From positions 1 to 64,000 of the forward strand of contig CAZTQN010000018.1 in the NCBI GenBank assembly GCA_964615765.1: a DNA stretch of 64,000 nt. The letters are read 5' to 3'. Position numbers and translations under genes: made by a program. Shown here in pieces: positions 24,553 through 33,523 of this stretch (position 1 is the stretch's first letter; every line of letters starts with the position of its first letter). The stretch comes from CAZTQN01 sp964615765 (lineage in GTDB: Bacteria > Planctomycetota > Phycisphaerae > Phycisphaerales > UBA1924). The notes beneath the pieces were generated by a model. That model saw only the letters and a list, made by a program, of their open reading frames with translations. It did not search any database and was not told the DNA's origin.

Positions 24553-25128
24553 CGGTCGTCTCCTCCCCGTGCACGGGCGATGTTGGCGGTTGATAGAACG
24601 AAACTCATCCGGCCCGCGCTTGCCCGCGCACACACGCGCTCACGTTTTTCTGCGATCACGCGTTTGCCGCACGTGCGAAGGAACATGCGTTCGCGACGCT
24701 GGCGTGAAACGGATAGCCCTTGTCAGCAGCGGGGCTGAACGCGGGCGCGAACTGTGTTGGTGCGATCACCGTCGCCGCCTTGGCGATGCGTGAGCGCTGC
24801 CGATGGACAGTGGCCGATCGATCTTGGGCGAAACACGCGTGCGGACGTGGCGCAAACCCGTCGGGTCGGCGCGGGCACACGAGTTCGGCCGATCAGCGCG
24901 TTTTCAGGAGCGAATCGCGGCTCCCCCTTGTCCGGCGGGTAAACTTACTGCACACTTGCGGGGCTGTCAAGGGCGTCTGTTTGGGTATCTCAGAATTCGT
25001 CTCTGTGCGGGGGCGCGAACGCTCAAGTGTGCGTGGGTGAAAAAGTGCTTATGTTATTACGCGGCAACGAGCTGCGTTTGGATTGTGCGGCCTTCGTGTG
25101 CCGCTGAGAGAAAGAGAGAGAGAAAGCC
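24553..25128. other. divergent intergenic region, no gene seen
   Basis: 576 bp between divergent secreted-protein genes. It is less GC-rich than average, with AT-rich patches near 24945-24960 and 25030-25065. No gene, tRNA or strong hairpin could be supported. Promoters for both neighbours probably lie here, but no -35/-10 pair is convincing. Confidence 0.5.
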
Positions 25129-25821
25129 ATGATTGGTCAGCGCGAGAAAGCGCGGCGTGGAAGTCGCGGGCGTGGTGCGGGGTGGCGCGGGTGGTGGAGC
25201 GCGGCCGCGGTGCTGGCGGCGGGCGGGGGGATGGTGAGCATGGCGCAGGGCGGCATCGACCTGCGGTTTGAGCCGGAAGTGCCGGTCGTGAATGTGGGCG
25301 AGACGGTGCGGGTGCGGCTCGTGGCGACGCCGACGGCGCCGGGCGTGACCGGGATTCAGGCGCTGCAGACCGTGTTCGCGTGGGATGTTGCGCGGCTGCG
25401 GCTCACGGGGTGGACGGACAGTGCGGCGGCGCCGTTCACGGCCCGCGGGTTCTTCGCCGATGGTTCGGGCGTGAACGAAGCCGCGGTGCCCGCGGATGGC
25501 TCGGCGATGTTCGTGCTGCTGGGCCCGCTCGGCCCGGCGGGGATCCCGCTGCCGACGAGCGGCGGGCTGCTGGTCACGACGCTGAACTTTCAGGCGCTGG
25601 CGCCGACGCTGCCGGGCACAACGGTGATCGATCTGCGGTCGTCGTTCGGGGAGACGGCGTTGGCGCGGACGGTGGTGTTTGGGGCGCCGGGGCCGAACAA
25701 CGACGTCACGGGGCAACTGACGGGTGCCGCGGTCACGATCATCCCCGGGCCGGCGACGGCGGTGGTGGGGCTGTTGGCGGTGGGCGTGGCGGGGCGGCGT
25801 GGTCGGCGTGCGACGACGTGA
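25129..25821 (+). CDS. secreted cohesin-like protein with PEP-CTERM-like tail
   Basis: A 230-aa exported protein. A long basic n-region (RRGSRGRGAGWRGWW) and hydrophobic segment end near AQGGIDLRF at residue 42. The body is a cohesin-type or CHU-type beta domain (VNVGETVRVRLVATPTAPGVTGIQALQTVFAWDVARLRLTGW in pieces). The C-terminus is IPGPATAVVGLLAVGVAGRRGRR, segment by segment the PEP-CTERM layout: Pro-Gly-Pro in place of Pro-Glu-Pro, a hydrophobic helix and an Arg cluster. Such tails are removed by exosortase in exopolysaccharide-making bacteria. No exosortase is in the window. ATG 25129 follows a GAGAGAGAAAG purine run. Confidence 0.7.
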   Translation: MIGQREKARRGSRGRGAGWRGWWSAAAVLAAGGGMVSMAQGGIDLRFEPEVPVVNVGETVRVRLVATPTAPGVTGIQALQTVFAWDVARLRLTGWTDSAAAPFTARGFFADGSGVNEAAVPADGSAMFVLLGPLGPAGIPLPTSGGLLVTTLNFQALAPTLPGTTVIDLRSSFGETALARTVVFGAPGPNNDVTGQLTGAAVTIIPGPATAVVGLLAVGVAGRRGRRATT

Positions 25822-25913
25822 GGCGCTGAGTTCTGGTTTGTGGCGCGGCGGGTCATACGGCCAAGCGCCGGAACGCGGGCGTGGAGCGATTGAATGCGTT
25901 GAGGTAGAAGCCT

Positions 25914-25927
25914 CACGCGGAGCGTGG
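25914..25927. repeat. isolated CACGCGGAGCGTGG palindrome
   Basis: Exact copy of the 14-mer that is clustered upstream of flgH, here in the gap between two convergent genes. Inverted repeat CACGC/GCGTG with GGA loop. Confidence 0.75.
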
Positions 25928-25965
25928 GGGTACCCAAGAGGCCCGAGCTTCAGCGGCGATTCGTG

Positions 25966-27474
25966 TCAGGTGGTCGCCGCGGGCTGGCGCGAGGGGATGA
26001 CGGGGTTGAAGCGTTTGACGGCGGCCCCGCCGAGTTTCTTGCCGACTTCCCACGCCGGGCCGGGGAAGGTGTGGCAGGCGCCGACGGTTTTGTCGAAGGC
26101 GCGGATGATGTCGTCGCAGTCGGCCTTGGAGAGCACGAGCGTCGGGATGAGTTTGATGACGTCCTGCTTGTGCCCGGCGACCTGGGCGAGGATGTGATGA
26201 TCGCTGAACAGCGGCATGAGCACGGCCTGGCAGAAGAGGGATTGATCGAGGCGGTGCAGCAGTTCCCACCCGGCGCGGAGGGAGAGGGAGCGGGGCTGCT
26301 GGAACTCGACGGCGATCATGAGCCCGAGGCCGCGGACGTCCTTGACCATCTGGTAGCGGCCGACCATCAGGCGCAGGCCGTTCATGAGATATTCGCCCAT
26401 CGCGGCGGCCCGCTCGATGATTTTCTCGTGCTTGAGCACGTGCAGCGTGGCGAGCCCGGCGGCCATGGCCATGTCGTTCATGCCGAAGGTCGTCTGGATG
26501 CGCGAGCAATGTTCCATCGAGGTGAAGACCTTGGCGTGGATGTCGCGGCGGGTGACGACGGCGGCGGAGGGGACGTAGCCGCCGGAGATGGCTTTGGCGC
26601 AGACGAGGATGTCGGGCAGCCAGGAGTCGCCGGCGCCGAAGTGCTGGCAGGCCCACATTTTGCCGGTGCGGCCGAAGCCGGTCTGGATTTCGTCGAGGAT
26701 GAGCAGCGTGCCGTACTTCTTGCAGAGCTGTGCGGCGTCGCGGAGATAGGTGGGGCTGGGGAGGTGCACGCCCTTGCCCTGGATGGGCTCGACGATGAAG
26801 GCGGCGATGGTGCGTGTGGAGAGGGCTTTCTCGAGGGCGGCGATGTCGTTGAAGGGGATTTCGACGGTGCCGGAGAGGAGGGCGCCGAAGCCGTCGCGGA
26901 ACTCGTGGTTGCCGCAGACGGAGAGGGCGCCGATGGAGAGGCCGTGGTAGGCCTTGGTGCAGTAGACGACGCCGTCGCGGTTGGTGGCGGCGCGGGCGTG
27001 CTTGATGGCGACTTCGATGGCTTCGGTGCCGGCGGAGGCGAAGAAGCAGGTGTCGAGGTCGCCGGGGGTTTCGTTGCGAGCGCCGGGCATGACCTTGACG
27101 AGTTCGCGCGCGAGCGTGCCGGCGAGGCGCCAGGCGCCGATGCCGAGCAGGTTGGGCAGGTCGAGGTTCATGGCCTGCTGCACGGCGTCGCGGACGACGG
27201 GGTGGTTGCGGCCGACGTTGAAGACGGCGTACCCGCCCAGACAGTCGATGTAGCGGTTGCCGCGATCGTCCCAGAGGTACGGGCCTTGGCCCTTGACGAA
27301 GGTGGCGTCGAAGCCGATGGTGCGGAGCACGGCGGCCATCGCGGGGTTGACGAACTGTTCGTGCAGCGCGAGGGTGTTGGGCTTGGCGGCGTCGAGCAGC
27401 GCGGCGACGTCCAAGCGCGGGGCCGCGGGGTACTGCGCGTGCAGGTCATCGAGCGAGCCGGTGTGGTGGAGCAT
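25966..27474 (-). CDS. class III PLP-dependent aminotransferase
   Basis: A 502-aa cytosolic omega-type aminotransferase. Signatures: YLWDDRGNRYIDCLGGYAVF, the PLP-phosphate site SAGTEAIEVAIKHAR, TLLILDEIQTGFGRTGKMW (PLP Asp in LDEIQ), and the Schiff-base lysine in DILVCAKAISGGYVP. The family covers acetylornithine, ornithine, putrescine, lysine-6 and similar transaminases; the substrate cannot be fixed. The closest pattern by eye is the putrescine/ornithine group. At 502 aa it is longer than ArgD (about 400), mostly through an N-terminal 60-residue arm and a C-terminal tail (GPAWEVGKKLGGAAVKRFN). ATG 27474 is the first Met before the conserved arm. It is divergent from the HAD gene. Confidence 0.85.
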   Translation of the reverse strand: MLHHTGSLDDLHAQYPAAPRLDVAALLDAAKPNTLALHEQFVNPAMAAVLRTIGFDATFVKGQGPYLWDDRGNRYIDCLGGYAVFNVGRNHPVVRDAVQQAMNLDLPNLLGIGAWRLAGTLARELVKVMPGARNETPGDLDTCFFASAGTEAIEVAIKHARAATNRDGVVYCTKAYHGLSIGALSVCGNHEFRDGFGALLSGTVEIPFNDIAALEKALSTRTIAAFIVEPIQGKGVHLPSPTYLRDAAQLCKKYGTLLILDEIQTGFGRTGKMWACQHFGAGDSWLPDILVCAKAISGGYVPSAAVVTRRDIHAKVFTSMEHCSRIQTTFGMNDMAMAAGLATLHVLKHEKIIERAAAMGEYLMNGLRLMVGRYQMVKDVRGLGLMIAVEFQQPRSLSLRAGWELLHRLDQSLFCQAVLMPLFSDHHILAQVAGHKQDVIKLIPTLVLSKADCDDIIRAFDKTVGACHTFPGPAWEVGKKLGGAAVKRFNPVIPSRQPAATT

Positions 27475-27616
27475 CGCGCACAGTGTACGTGGCGGACGCC
27501 GGTGAGATCGCGGGCGCGGCCCGCGAGCAACGGACATGGGGGAGGGATTTCGGCTCGGGCGGGTTGGGCCGGCGGAGGGCCGCTCCGCGATGCTGGGGGG
27601 CCAATACTCCGCCACG

Positions 27617-28396
27617 ATGGACGAGCGCAGTCGAGCGGCGGGGCGGTTTGACGCGGTGGTGTGCGACATCGACGGGTGTCTGGTGGACGAGGGGGGCGGG
27701 GCGTTCGATCTGGACGCTTTGGCGCAGATCGCGGCGCACAACCGGCGGGCGCGGGAGCGGGGCGATGTCCCGGTGGTGACGCTGTGCACGGGGCGGCCCC
27801 AGCCGTTCGCGGAGGCGATCAGTCGGCTGATCGGGAACGCCGGGGCGGGCGCGGTGCCGCTGGTGGCGGAAAACGGGGCCTGGGTGTACGACCCGTCGAA
27901 GAACGAGTACGCGCTGGATCCGGCGATCACGAAGGACGATCGGGCGATGGTGCGGGCGGCGGCGGCGTGGCTGGAGGATGAGTTCGGGCCGCTGGGCGTG
28001 AGCCAGCAGCCGGGGAAGGCGGCGAGCGTGTCGCTGTATCACCCGGAGCCGGAGGTGCTCAAGCGGATCTCGCCGACGATCGAGGGCGAGTTTGCGCGGC
28101 GGGGCTGGGGCATGCGCGTCAGCATGACGTGGTTCTACATCAACTGCGACCTCAAGCACATCAGCAAGGGCACGGGGCTGGAACGGCTGATGCAGCGGAC
28201 CGGCTGGACGCGCGAGCGGCTCGCGGGCGTCGGCGACACCATGAGCGACCTGGCCATCCGCGAGCGGGTGGGATGGTTTGCCTGCCCGGCCAACGCGGCG
28301 GAGGGGTTGACGCAGCGGGCGGACTACGTGGCGCGGGCGAGCGAGGCGCGGGGGGTGGTGGAGATTCTGCGAGCCGCGTCGGCTACGGCAGGATGA
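27617..28396 (+). CDS. HAD-superfamily sugar/phosphate hydrolase
   Basis: A 259-aa HAD hydrolase of the Cof / mannosyl-3-phosphoglycerate phosphatase type. Motif I is VVCDIDGCLVDEGG (nucleophile and acid Asp), motif II VVTLCTGRP, motif III the Lys in FYINCDLKHISKGTGLERLM, and motif IV GVGDTMSDLAIRE. A cap domain of the C2 type lies between II and III (residues about 95-185). The substrate is unknown. I start at ATG 27617 just before the fold; ATG 27590 is possible. Its last codons and stop lie in the left copy of a 22-bp direct repeat that matches the end of queA. Confidence 0.85.
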   Translation: MDERSRAAGRFDAVVCDIDGCLVDEGGGAFDLDALAQIAAHNRRARERGDVPVVTLCTGRPQPFAEAISRLIGNAGAGAVPLVAENGAWVYDPSKNEYALDPAITKDDRAMVRAAAAWLEDEFGPLGVSQQPGKAASVSLYHPEPEVLKRISPTIEGEFARRGWGMRVSMTWFYINCDLKHISKGTGLERLMQRTGWTRERLAGVGDTMSDLAIRERVGWFACPANAAEGLTQRADYVARASEARGVVEILRAASATAG

Positions 28397-28402
28397 GCAT
28401 CG
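28381..28402. repeat. left copy of 22-bp direct repeat flanking a low-GC cassette
   Basis: GGCTACGGCAGGATGA, then G, then CATCG. The right copy (29385-29406) is identical except T for G at the 17th base. The left copy includes the HAD gene stop codon. Confidence 0.9.
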
Positions 28403-28454
28403 AGTTCAAATCACTGACTGAACAGTGGATGATGACTCTTGAGTCCGCGACAGA

Positions 28455-29276
28455 TCACAAAATGGGAAGTCCACGCACATTCCAGTTATTTCCGATGAGC
28501 GTCGTAACTGGGTACCATGTCTTCGACAACTGATCAAAATAGAAATTGATGCGAATCTTAGTGGTTAGATCACTTTCACAGCGTATGTCGAGTCGAATCC
28601 ACACGGACTGCTTGGTTTTGTTGAGACGTGCGCCATCAGACTGTGTAAGGCGGCCGGATTTGGGAGCGTATAGCGACATCTGCGAGTAGTATCCCGAGAA
28701 CGGCCAAGCTTCGCTGTTTGACAGGGCAACAAGCCCCGTTCCCGAGGTTTGGGATTCAATGTTGACCGCGAGCCAGCGGAGACGTCGAGGCGAAGGCGTG
28801 TTCCAAACGTATCGCAGACGATCGACGATCGGTCGCGTGGATGCGAGCTCGGGTGCATTCGCGGGATACACGCCCCACTCAATAAGTTGCGCGATGTATC
28901 CATCCGCGATAACGACGTCGAGATCCGCGCCATTGGCGGTCATGAGCCGGTGATAGGCGTCAAAGTCCGGGATCATCAGTGAGCGGATCAGATCTGCGGT
29001 GGTTGTCTCGAGCTGGCCGAGGTGCTCAGATGGCACTTCGTGCTGTGCGAGTTGCTCGACAAATGTTCGAGCGATGCGTTGGGATGTCTTGTCAGGGGCA
29101 GTGTCCACGGGAAGCCAAGCGTCTTGCCGCCCGAAGCCACTGGACTGAGCATCGGCAGCACCATCGTGCGTGGCCAGCGAACGTCGATGGCATGAGCTTA
29201 CTAGTCCGGCGATGGATGCGAAGGCGGACGCAGTGATCAGAAAGGCGGTGACTTTTGAGCTCATTCTGCCAGCCAT
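28455..29276 (-). CDS. hypothetical lipoprotein in a low-GC cassette
   Basis: A 273-aa protein I do not recognise. ATG 29276 follows AGGAGG by 6 nt. The N-terminus is a lipoprotein signal (KVTAFLITASAFASIAGLVSSC), lipobox VSSC. The mature part is soluble and mixed, with a helical stretch (TSQRIARTFVEQLAQHE, LETTTADLIRSLM) and beta strands at the C-terminal end (TKIRINFYFDQLSKTWYPVTTL). GC is lower than in the flanks (34 of 60 in the line at 28621, 24 of 60 at 28501). It is the only gene between two copies of a 22-bp direct repeat, so it was probably inserted as a unit. Confidence 0.65.
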   Translation of the reverse strand: MAGRMSSKVTAFLITASAFASIAGLVSSCHRRSLATHDGAADAQSSGFGRQDAWLPVDTAPDKTSQRIARTFVEQLAQHEVPSEHLGQLETTTADLIRSLMIPDFDAYHRLMTANGADLDVVIADGYIAQLIEWGVYPANAPELASTRPIVDRLRYVWNTPSPRRLRWLAVNIESQTSGTGLVALSNSEAWPFSGYYSQMSLYAPKSGRLTQSDGARLNKTKQSVWIRLDIRCESDLTTKIRINFYFDQLSKTWYPVTTLIGNNWNVRGLPIL

Positions 29277-29384
29277 CACGGACCTCCTGTATGTGGGCCA
29301 AGGGGAAGCAAGCCGTTTGTGCTGGTGTCAGACAGTGTAGTGCCGCAGAGTGGGGGCGAGAAACGCAGTCCACCTGATTGGAGG

Positions 29385-29406
29385 GGCTACGGCAGGATGA
29401 TCATCG
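29385..29406. repeat. right copy of 22-bp direct repeat, at the queA 3' end
   Basis: GGCTACGGCAGGATGA, T, CATCG. It covers the queA stop codon (29387-29389) and the last six codons, so this copy is the native sequence; the left copy lies 1,004 bp away. Confidence 0.9.
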
Positions 29407-30553
29407 CATCGCCGAAGGAGTAGAAGCGGTAGCGCTCGCGGACGGCGTGGGCGTAGATGGCGCGGAGGCGTTCGACGCCGGCGCGGGGGTCGGTGTCGTC
29501 GTGGAGGAGGGCCGCGACCATCGCGAGCAGCGTGGTTTTGGGGAGGTGGAAGTTGGTGATGAGCGCGTCGACGCTGCGCCAGCGCCAGCCGGGGGTGATG
29601 AGCAGGCGCGTGTGCAGGCCGGTGGGCCCGCGGCGGGCGAGGTCGCGCGGGTCGTCGAACGATTCCAGCGTGCGAGCGGCGGTGGTGCCGACGGCGACGA
29701 CGCGGCCGCCACCGTCTTTTCCGGCCGCTGCCTTGGCGTGATGGATCGCCTGGATGGCGGGCGGCGGGACGCAGCAGAACTCGGCGTGCATCGGGTGGTG
29801 TTCGACGAACTCGGTCTCGACGGGTTTGAAGGTGCCCATGCCGACGTCGAGGAGGACTTCGGTGCGGTTGACGCCGCGGGCTTCGAGGCGGTCGAGCAGC
29901 GCGGGCGTGAAGTGCAGGCCCGCCGTCGGCGCGGCGACGGAGTAGGAGGTGGCGGCGTGCGCGTACACCGTCTGGTAGTCGGCGGCGTCGCGGGCGTCCT
30001 CGGCTGATTGCTGGCGGGCCTTGCGGGCGGCGAGGATGTACGGCGGGATCGGCGTCAGGCCGACGCGGCTCAGCAGAGTCGGCGCGTCTTCGCCCAGCGG
30101 CTGGTCCGAGCCCGGGCGGCACGGGAGCGCGTGCCACACGCCGTCTTCGCTCAGGCGATCGAGCAGCAGCAGTTCGACGTCGGCGGGCTGGTCGTCGTGA
30201 CGCAAAAGCGCGACGCGCACGCCCGGCTTGGCCCGGCGCATCTTGAACAGACACTGCCATCCGGCGGGGCGGGAGTCGGCGGCGGGGGCGGGGCCGAGGT
30301 AGAGGCCTTCGGCGTGCCCGCCGGTGTCGGCGCGCACGCCGCGGAAGCGCGCGGGCAGCACGCGCGTCGCGTTGACGACCAGCAAGTCGTTTGGTTCGAG
30401 CAGTTCGTCGAGGTCGCGGAAGACGCGGTCTTCCAACATGTCCGGGCGCGAGCGACGGATGACCAACAGGCGGGCCGCGTCGCGCGGCTCGACCGGATGG
30501 GTCGCGATCAGGTCCTCGGGGAGTGGGAAGTCGAGATCGCGAACGGCGAGCAT
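29387..30553 (-). CDS. queA: S-adenosylmethionine:tRNA ribosyltransferase-isomerase QueA
   Basis: A 388-aa cytosolic enzyme that transfers and isomerises the ribosyl group of SAM onto 7-aminomethyl-deazaguanine in tRNA, forming epoxyqueuosine. Signatures: DFPLPEDLIATHPVEPRDAARLLV at the start, NDLLVVNATRVLPARFRG, YQTVYAHAATSYSVAAPTAGLHFTPALLD, LDVGMGTFKPVETE, TTAARTLESF and ALITNFHLPKTTLLAMVAAL. It ends RYRFYSFGDAMIILP, the usual C-terminus. Length is slightly above the 340-360 norm through an insert near residues 95-160. The next enzyme of the pathway, QueG, lies at 48096. Confidence 0.95.
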   Translation of the reverse strand: MLAVRDLDFPLPEDLIATHPVEPRDAARLLVIRRSRPDMLEDRVFRDLDELLEPNDLLVVNATRVLPARFRGVRADTGGHAEGLYLGPAPAADSRPAGWQCLFKMRRAKPGVRVALLRHDDQPADVELLLLDRLSEDGVWHALPCRPGSDQPLGEDAPTLLSRVGLTPIPPYILAARKARQQSAEDARDAADYQTVYAHAATSYSVAAPTAGLHFTPALLDRLEARGVNRTEVLLDVGMGTFKPVETEFVEHHPMHAEFCCVPPPAIQAIHHAKAAAGKDGGGRVVAVGTTAARTLESFDDPRDLARRGPTGLHTRLLITPGWRWRSVDALITNFHLPKTTLLAMVAALLHDDTDPRAGVERLRAIYAHAVRERYRFYSFGDAMIILP

Positions 30554-30724
30554 GGGCGGTTGAGCGGTGGGCGGGACAGGACGGGCGGTGTGGTGATTTG
30601 GCAACGGTGATGCGGCGGGGCAACGTGCGACCGGCGGGGCCGATCGGGCCCGACGAGCGGCGCGGGCGGGGCGGGCGATGTTATCGGAGCGGACCCGCGG
30701 CGCACGGCTTGCCCCTGTCCCGGC

Positions 30725-31171
30725 GTGTCGATCGGTGCGGTGCAGACTGGGGTGAGCGGCGGCGCGGCGAGTCTCGCGCCGGTGGCTCGGTGCGCCGTGC
30801 CGGCGTTCCACGAACATCTGCACCCGGGGGCGCTGCCGTCGCGCGGGTTGGATGATCGGCGCGCGGGCGACGGGCTTGAGCCGCCGACGTTCGCGATGCA
30901 CCTGCGCGCGGTGAACCTGGCCGAGCGCCGGGCCGAGGCGCGGGGGGAGGCGGGGCAGGTAATGCCGGCGGCGGCGGGAGCTGATCTGGCGCGGGCGAGC
31001 CGTCGCGACGTGTGCGCGTGCGGCGGCGCGGCGGCGGAGGTGCCGGTGATCGCGCCGGCGATTCGGTCAAATCACCCAGTGGTTTCTCTGGAAGGCGCGT
31101 ACCCGGTTCGGATGACGGCGTGGCGGGAAGCGCCGGCGCGGCGGGGCGGGGTGCTGGACGTGCTGGGCTGA
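30725..31171 (+). CDS. hypothetical protein, uncertain
   Basis: A possible 148-aa protein from GTG 30725, no family recognised. Codon third positions are mostly G or C and the direction agrees with the next gene, which supports coding, but there is no clear ribosome site and composition is biased (Ala, Arg). It contains a CACGG-type Cys pair (DVCACGGAAAEV near residue 96). It could be a chance frame in GC-rich DNA. Confidence 0.35.
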   Translation: MSIGAVQTGVSGGAASLAPVARCAVPAFHEHLHPGALPSRGLDDRRAGDGLEPPTFAMHLRAVNLAERRAEARGEAGQVMPAAAGADLARASRRDVCACGGAAAEVPVIAPAIRSNHPVVSLEGAYPVRMTAWREAPARRGGVLDVLG

Positions 31172-31389
31172 ACGCGTGGGCGCATGAACGGCGCGAAGTG
31201 GTGGGGACGGCTCCGAGTTTGTGCCGCGCATCCCGCTTGGCTGTATAGTGGACGTGTTGCGGCGCGTGCGCGGCTGCCGCGGCCGACGGGTGCGTCGGCC
31301 GGTTGATGTGACGGCACCGGGACAGCGCAACGGACGGCGTTCTTGCCGGCGACCGCGACGTCTACGCCCTCAAAGGAGGGGCCAATCCG
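31172..31389. other. leader of the EF-G-like gene
   Basis: 218 bp without a gene. TATAGT at 31244-31249 is a good -10-like hexamer, with a poor -35 (TTGTGC, 31219-31224, 19-bp spacer). A strong ribosome site AAAGGAGGGG (31373-31382) precedes the gene. Confidence 0.45.
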
Positions 31390-33465
31390 ATGCCCACGAT
31401 CAACCCGAGTGATATCCGGAACGTCTGCCTTGTCGGGCCGGCTGGGGCGGGGAAGACCACGCTGACCGAGCGGCTGCTCTTGGCGGGGGGCGTGATCAAG
31501 CGCATGGGCACGGTCGAGGAAGGCACGACCGTCAGCGACTGGTCCGACGCGGAGAAGCACCACAAGCACTCGCTGCAGCCGGGCGTGGTGCACGTGGAGT
31601 TCGACCAGCACCGCGTGAACATTGTGGATACGCCCGGGCTGGCGGACTTTTCGGGGCACGCGATCGCGTGTCTGCCGGCGGTCGAGACGGTGGCGGTGGT
31701 GATGGACGCGACGCGCGGGATCGACACGGTGACGCGGCGGATGATGCAGGTGGCGGCGGAGCGCGGGCTGCCGCGGATGATCATCATCAACAAGATCGAT
31801 CATCCGGAGGCGGACCTGGAGATGCTCGTGGAGCAGATCCGCGACGCGTTCGGGCCCATGTGCCTGCCGATCAACCTGCCGGCGCCGGGGCGGGCGGACG
31901 TGATCAACGTCTTCGAGCACGACGGGATGGACGCGGCGGGGGACCAGACGGAGTTCTCCAGCGTGCACGACGCGCACAAGCGCATCGTCGAGCAGGTCAT
32001 CGAGGTCGATGAAGACCTGACGATGCAGTACCTGGAGCGCGGGGAGGACGGCGGGTTCGACCCGGTGAAGCTGCACGCGGCCTTCGAGCGGGCGCTGGAG
32101 CAGGCCCACCTGGTGCCGATCTGCTTCGTGAGCGCCCGCACGGGGGCGGGTGCGCAGGACCTGCTGCATGTGCTGGCGAGCCTGTGCCCGGCGCCGACGG
32201 AAGTGGCGCCCGTGGAGTTTCTCAAGCGCGATGAGACGGGCGGGAACGAGCGCGACTATCACCCGGACCCGGAGCCGCACCGCCCGCTGGTGGCGCACGT
32301 GTTCAAGGTCGTGCAGGACCCGTTCGTGGGCAAGCTTGGGCTGTTCCGCGTGCACCAGGGGGTGATCCGGCAGAAGCAGGACGTGCTGCTGGATGATCAG
32401 AAGAAGGCCGTGCGCATCGGGCACATGTTCCGCCTGCAGGGCAAGGAGCACGTGGAGGTGCAGGAGCTCGGGCCGGGGGAGATCGGCGCGGTCGCGAAGA
32501 TCGACGAGCTGCGGCTGAACACGGTGATTCATGAGAGTCACGACGCCGACGGCGTGCGGGTCAAGCCGCTGCCGATGCCGGTGCCGATGTTCGGGCTGGC
32601 GATCGAACTGAAGAACCACGCCGACGAGACCAAGTTCAGCGGGATCGTGCACAAGCTGATCGCGGAAGACCCGGGGCTGGTGATCGAGCGGATCGCGGCG
32701 ACGAAGCAGACGGTGATGCGCGGGATGGGCGAGCTGCACCTGCGGATCGTGCTGGAGAAGCTTAAGAGCGCCGGGATCGAGATTCTGACCAGCCCGCCCA
32801 AGATCGCGTACAAGGAAACCATCCAGATCAAGGCCAACGGGCACCACCGGCACAAGAAGCAGACGGGCGGGGCGGGGCAGTTCGGCGAGGTGTACCTGAC
32901 CGTCGAGCCGCTGCCGCCCGATCACCCGACGGGCTTCGAGTTCATCAACGAGACGGTGGGCGGGTCGATCCCGCGGCAGTTCATGCCGGCGATCGAGAAG
33001 GGCGTGCGCCAGGCGATGAGCGACGGGGCCATCGCGGGGTATCCGATCCGCGGGGTGTGCGTGCGCGTGTACGACGGGAAGTACCACGACGTTGACAGCA
33101 AGGAAATCGCGTTCGTGACGGCGGGCAAGCGGGCGTTTGTGGACGGCATCCGCAACGCGCGCCCGGCGCTGCTGGAGCCGTATGTCAGCGTTGAGATCAC
33201 TGTGCCCAGCCGCTATATGGGCGACATCGCGGGCGACCTGTCCGGCAAGCGCGGGCGGGTGCAGAGCACGGAGATGGCCGGGAGCGACACGTGCGTCATC
33301 CGGGCGGTGGCGCCGGTGGCGGAGCTGCAGAACTACACCAACCAGCTCAAGAGCGTGACGGGCGGGACGGGGACGTTCACGATGGAGTACAGCCACGACG
33401 AGCAGACGCCGGCCCACATCCAGGCGGAAGTGATGGCGGCGTTCAAGCCGCACGAGGACGACTGA
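31390..33465 (+). CDS. fusA: elongation factor G paralogue (EF-G2 type)
   Basis: A 691-aa translational GTPase with the full EF-G domain set. G1 is VGPAGAGKTTLTERLLL (instead of the canonical AHIDAGKTT), G3 is VDTPGLADFSGHA (no His after DTPG; canonical EF-G has DTPGHVDF), G4 IIINKIDH, and G5 FVSARTGAG. Domains II-III (VAHVFKVVQDPFVGKLGLFRVHQG), IV (QTGGAGQFGEVYLTVEPL) and V (VEITVPSRYMGDIAGDLSGKRGRVQSTEM) follow. The missing catalytic-type His and altered P-loop mark it as the divergent EF-G-like group found beside a normal EF-G in many bacteria. Its role is uncertain: it may act in translocation under special conditions or in recycling. Confidence 0.9.
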   Translation: MPTINPSDIRNVCLVGPAGAGKTTLTERLLLAGGVIKRMGTVEEGTTVSDWSDAEKHHKHSLQPGVVHVEFDQHRVNIVDTPGLADFSGHAIACLPAVETVAVVMDATRGIDTVTRRMMQVAAERGLPRMIIINKIDHPEADLEMLVEQIRDAFGPMCLPINLPAPGRADVINVFEHDGMDAAGDQTEFSSVHDAHKRIVEQVIEVDEDLTMQYLERGEDGGFDPVKLHAAFERALEQAHLVPICFVSARTGAGAQDLLHVLASLCPAPTEVAPVEFLKRDETGGNERDYHPDPEPHRPLVAHVFKVVQDPFVGKLGLFRVHQGVIRQKQDVLLDDQKKAVRIGHMFRLQGKEHVEVQELGPGEIGAVAKIDELRLNTVIHESHDADGVRVKPLPMPVPMFGLAIELKNHADETKFSGIVHKLIAEDPGLVIERIAATKQTVMRGMGELHLRIVLEKLKSAGIEILTSPPKIAYKETIQIKANGHHRHKKQTGGAGQFGEVYLTVEPLPPDHPTGFEFINETVGGSIPRQFMPAIEKGVRQAMSDGAIAGYPIRGVCVRVYDGKYHDVDSKEIAFVTAGKRAFVDGIRNARPALLEPYVSVEITVPSRYMGDIAGDLSGKRGRVQSTEMAGSDTCVIRAVAPVAELQNYTNQLKSVTGGTGTFTMEYSHDEQTPAHIQAEVMAAFKPHEDD

Positions 33466-33523
33466 GTTTGGGTTGGGGTGGGGGGCGGGGCGATGGGGCG
33501 GGGCGTATCCGGGAGGCCGCATC

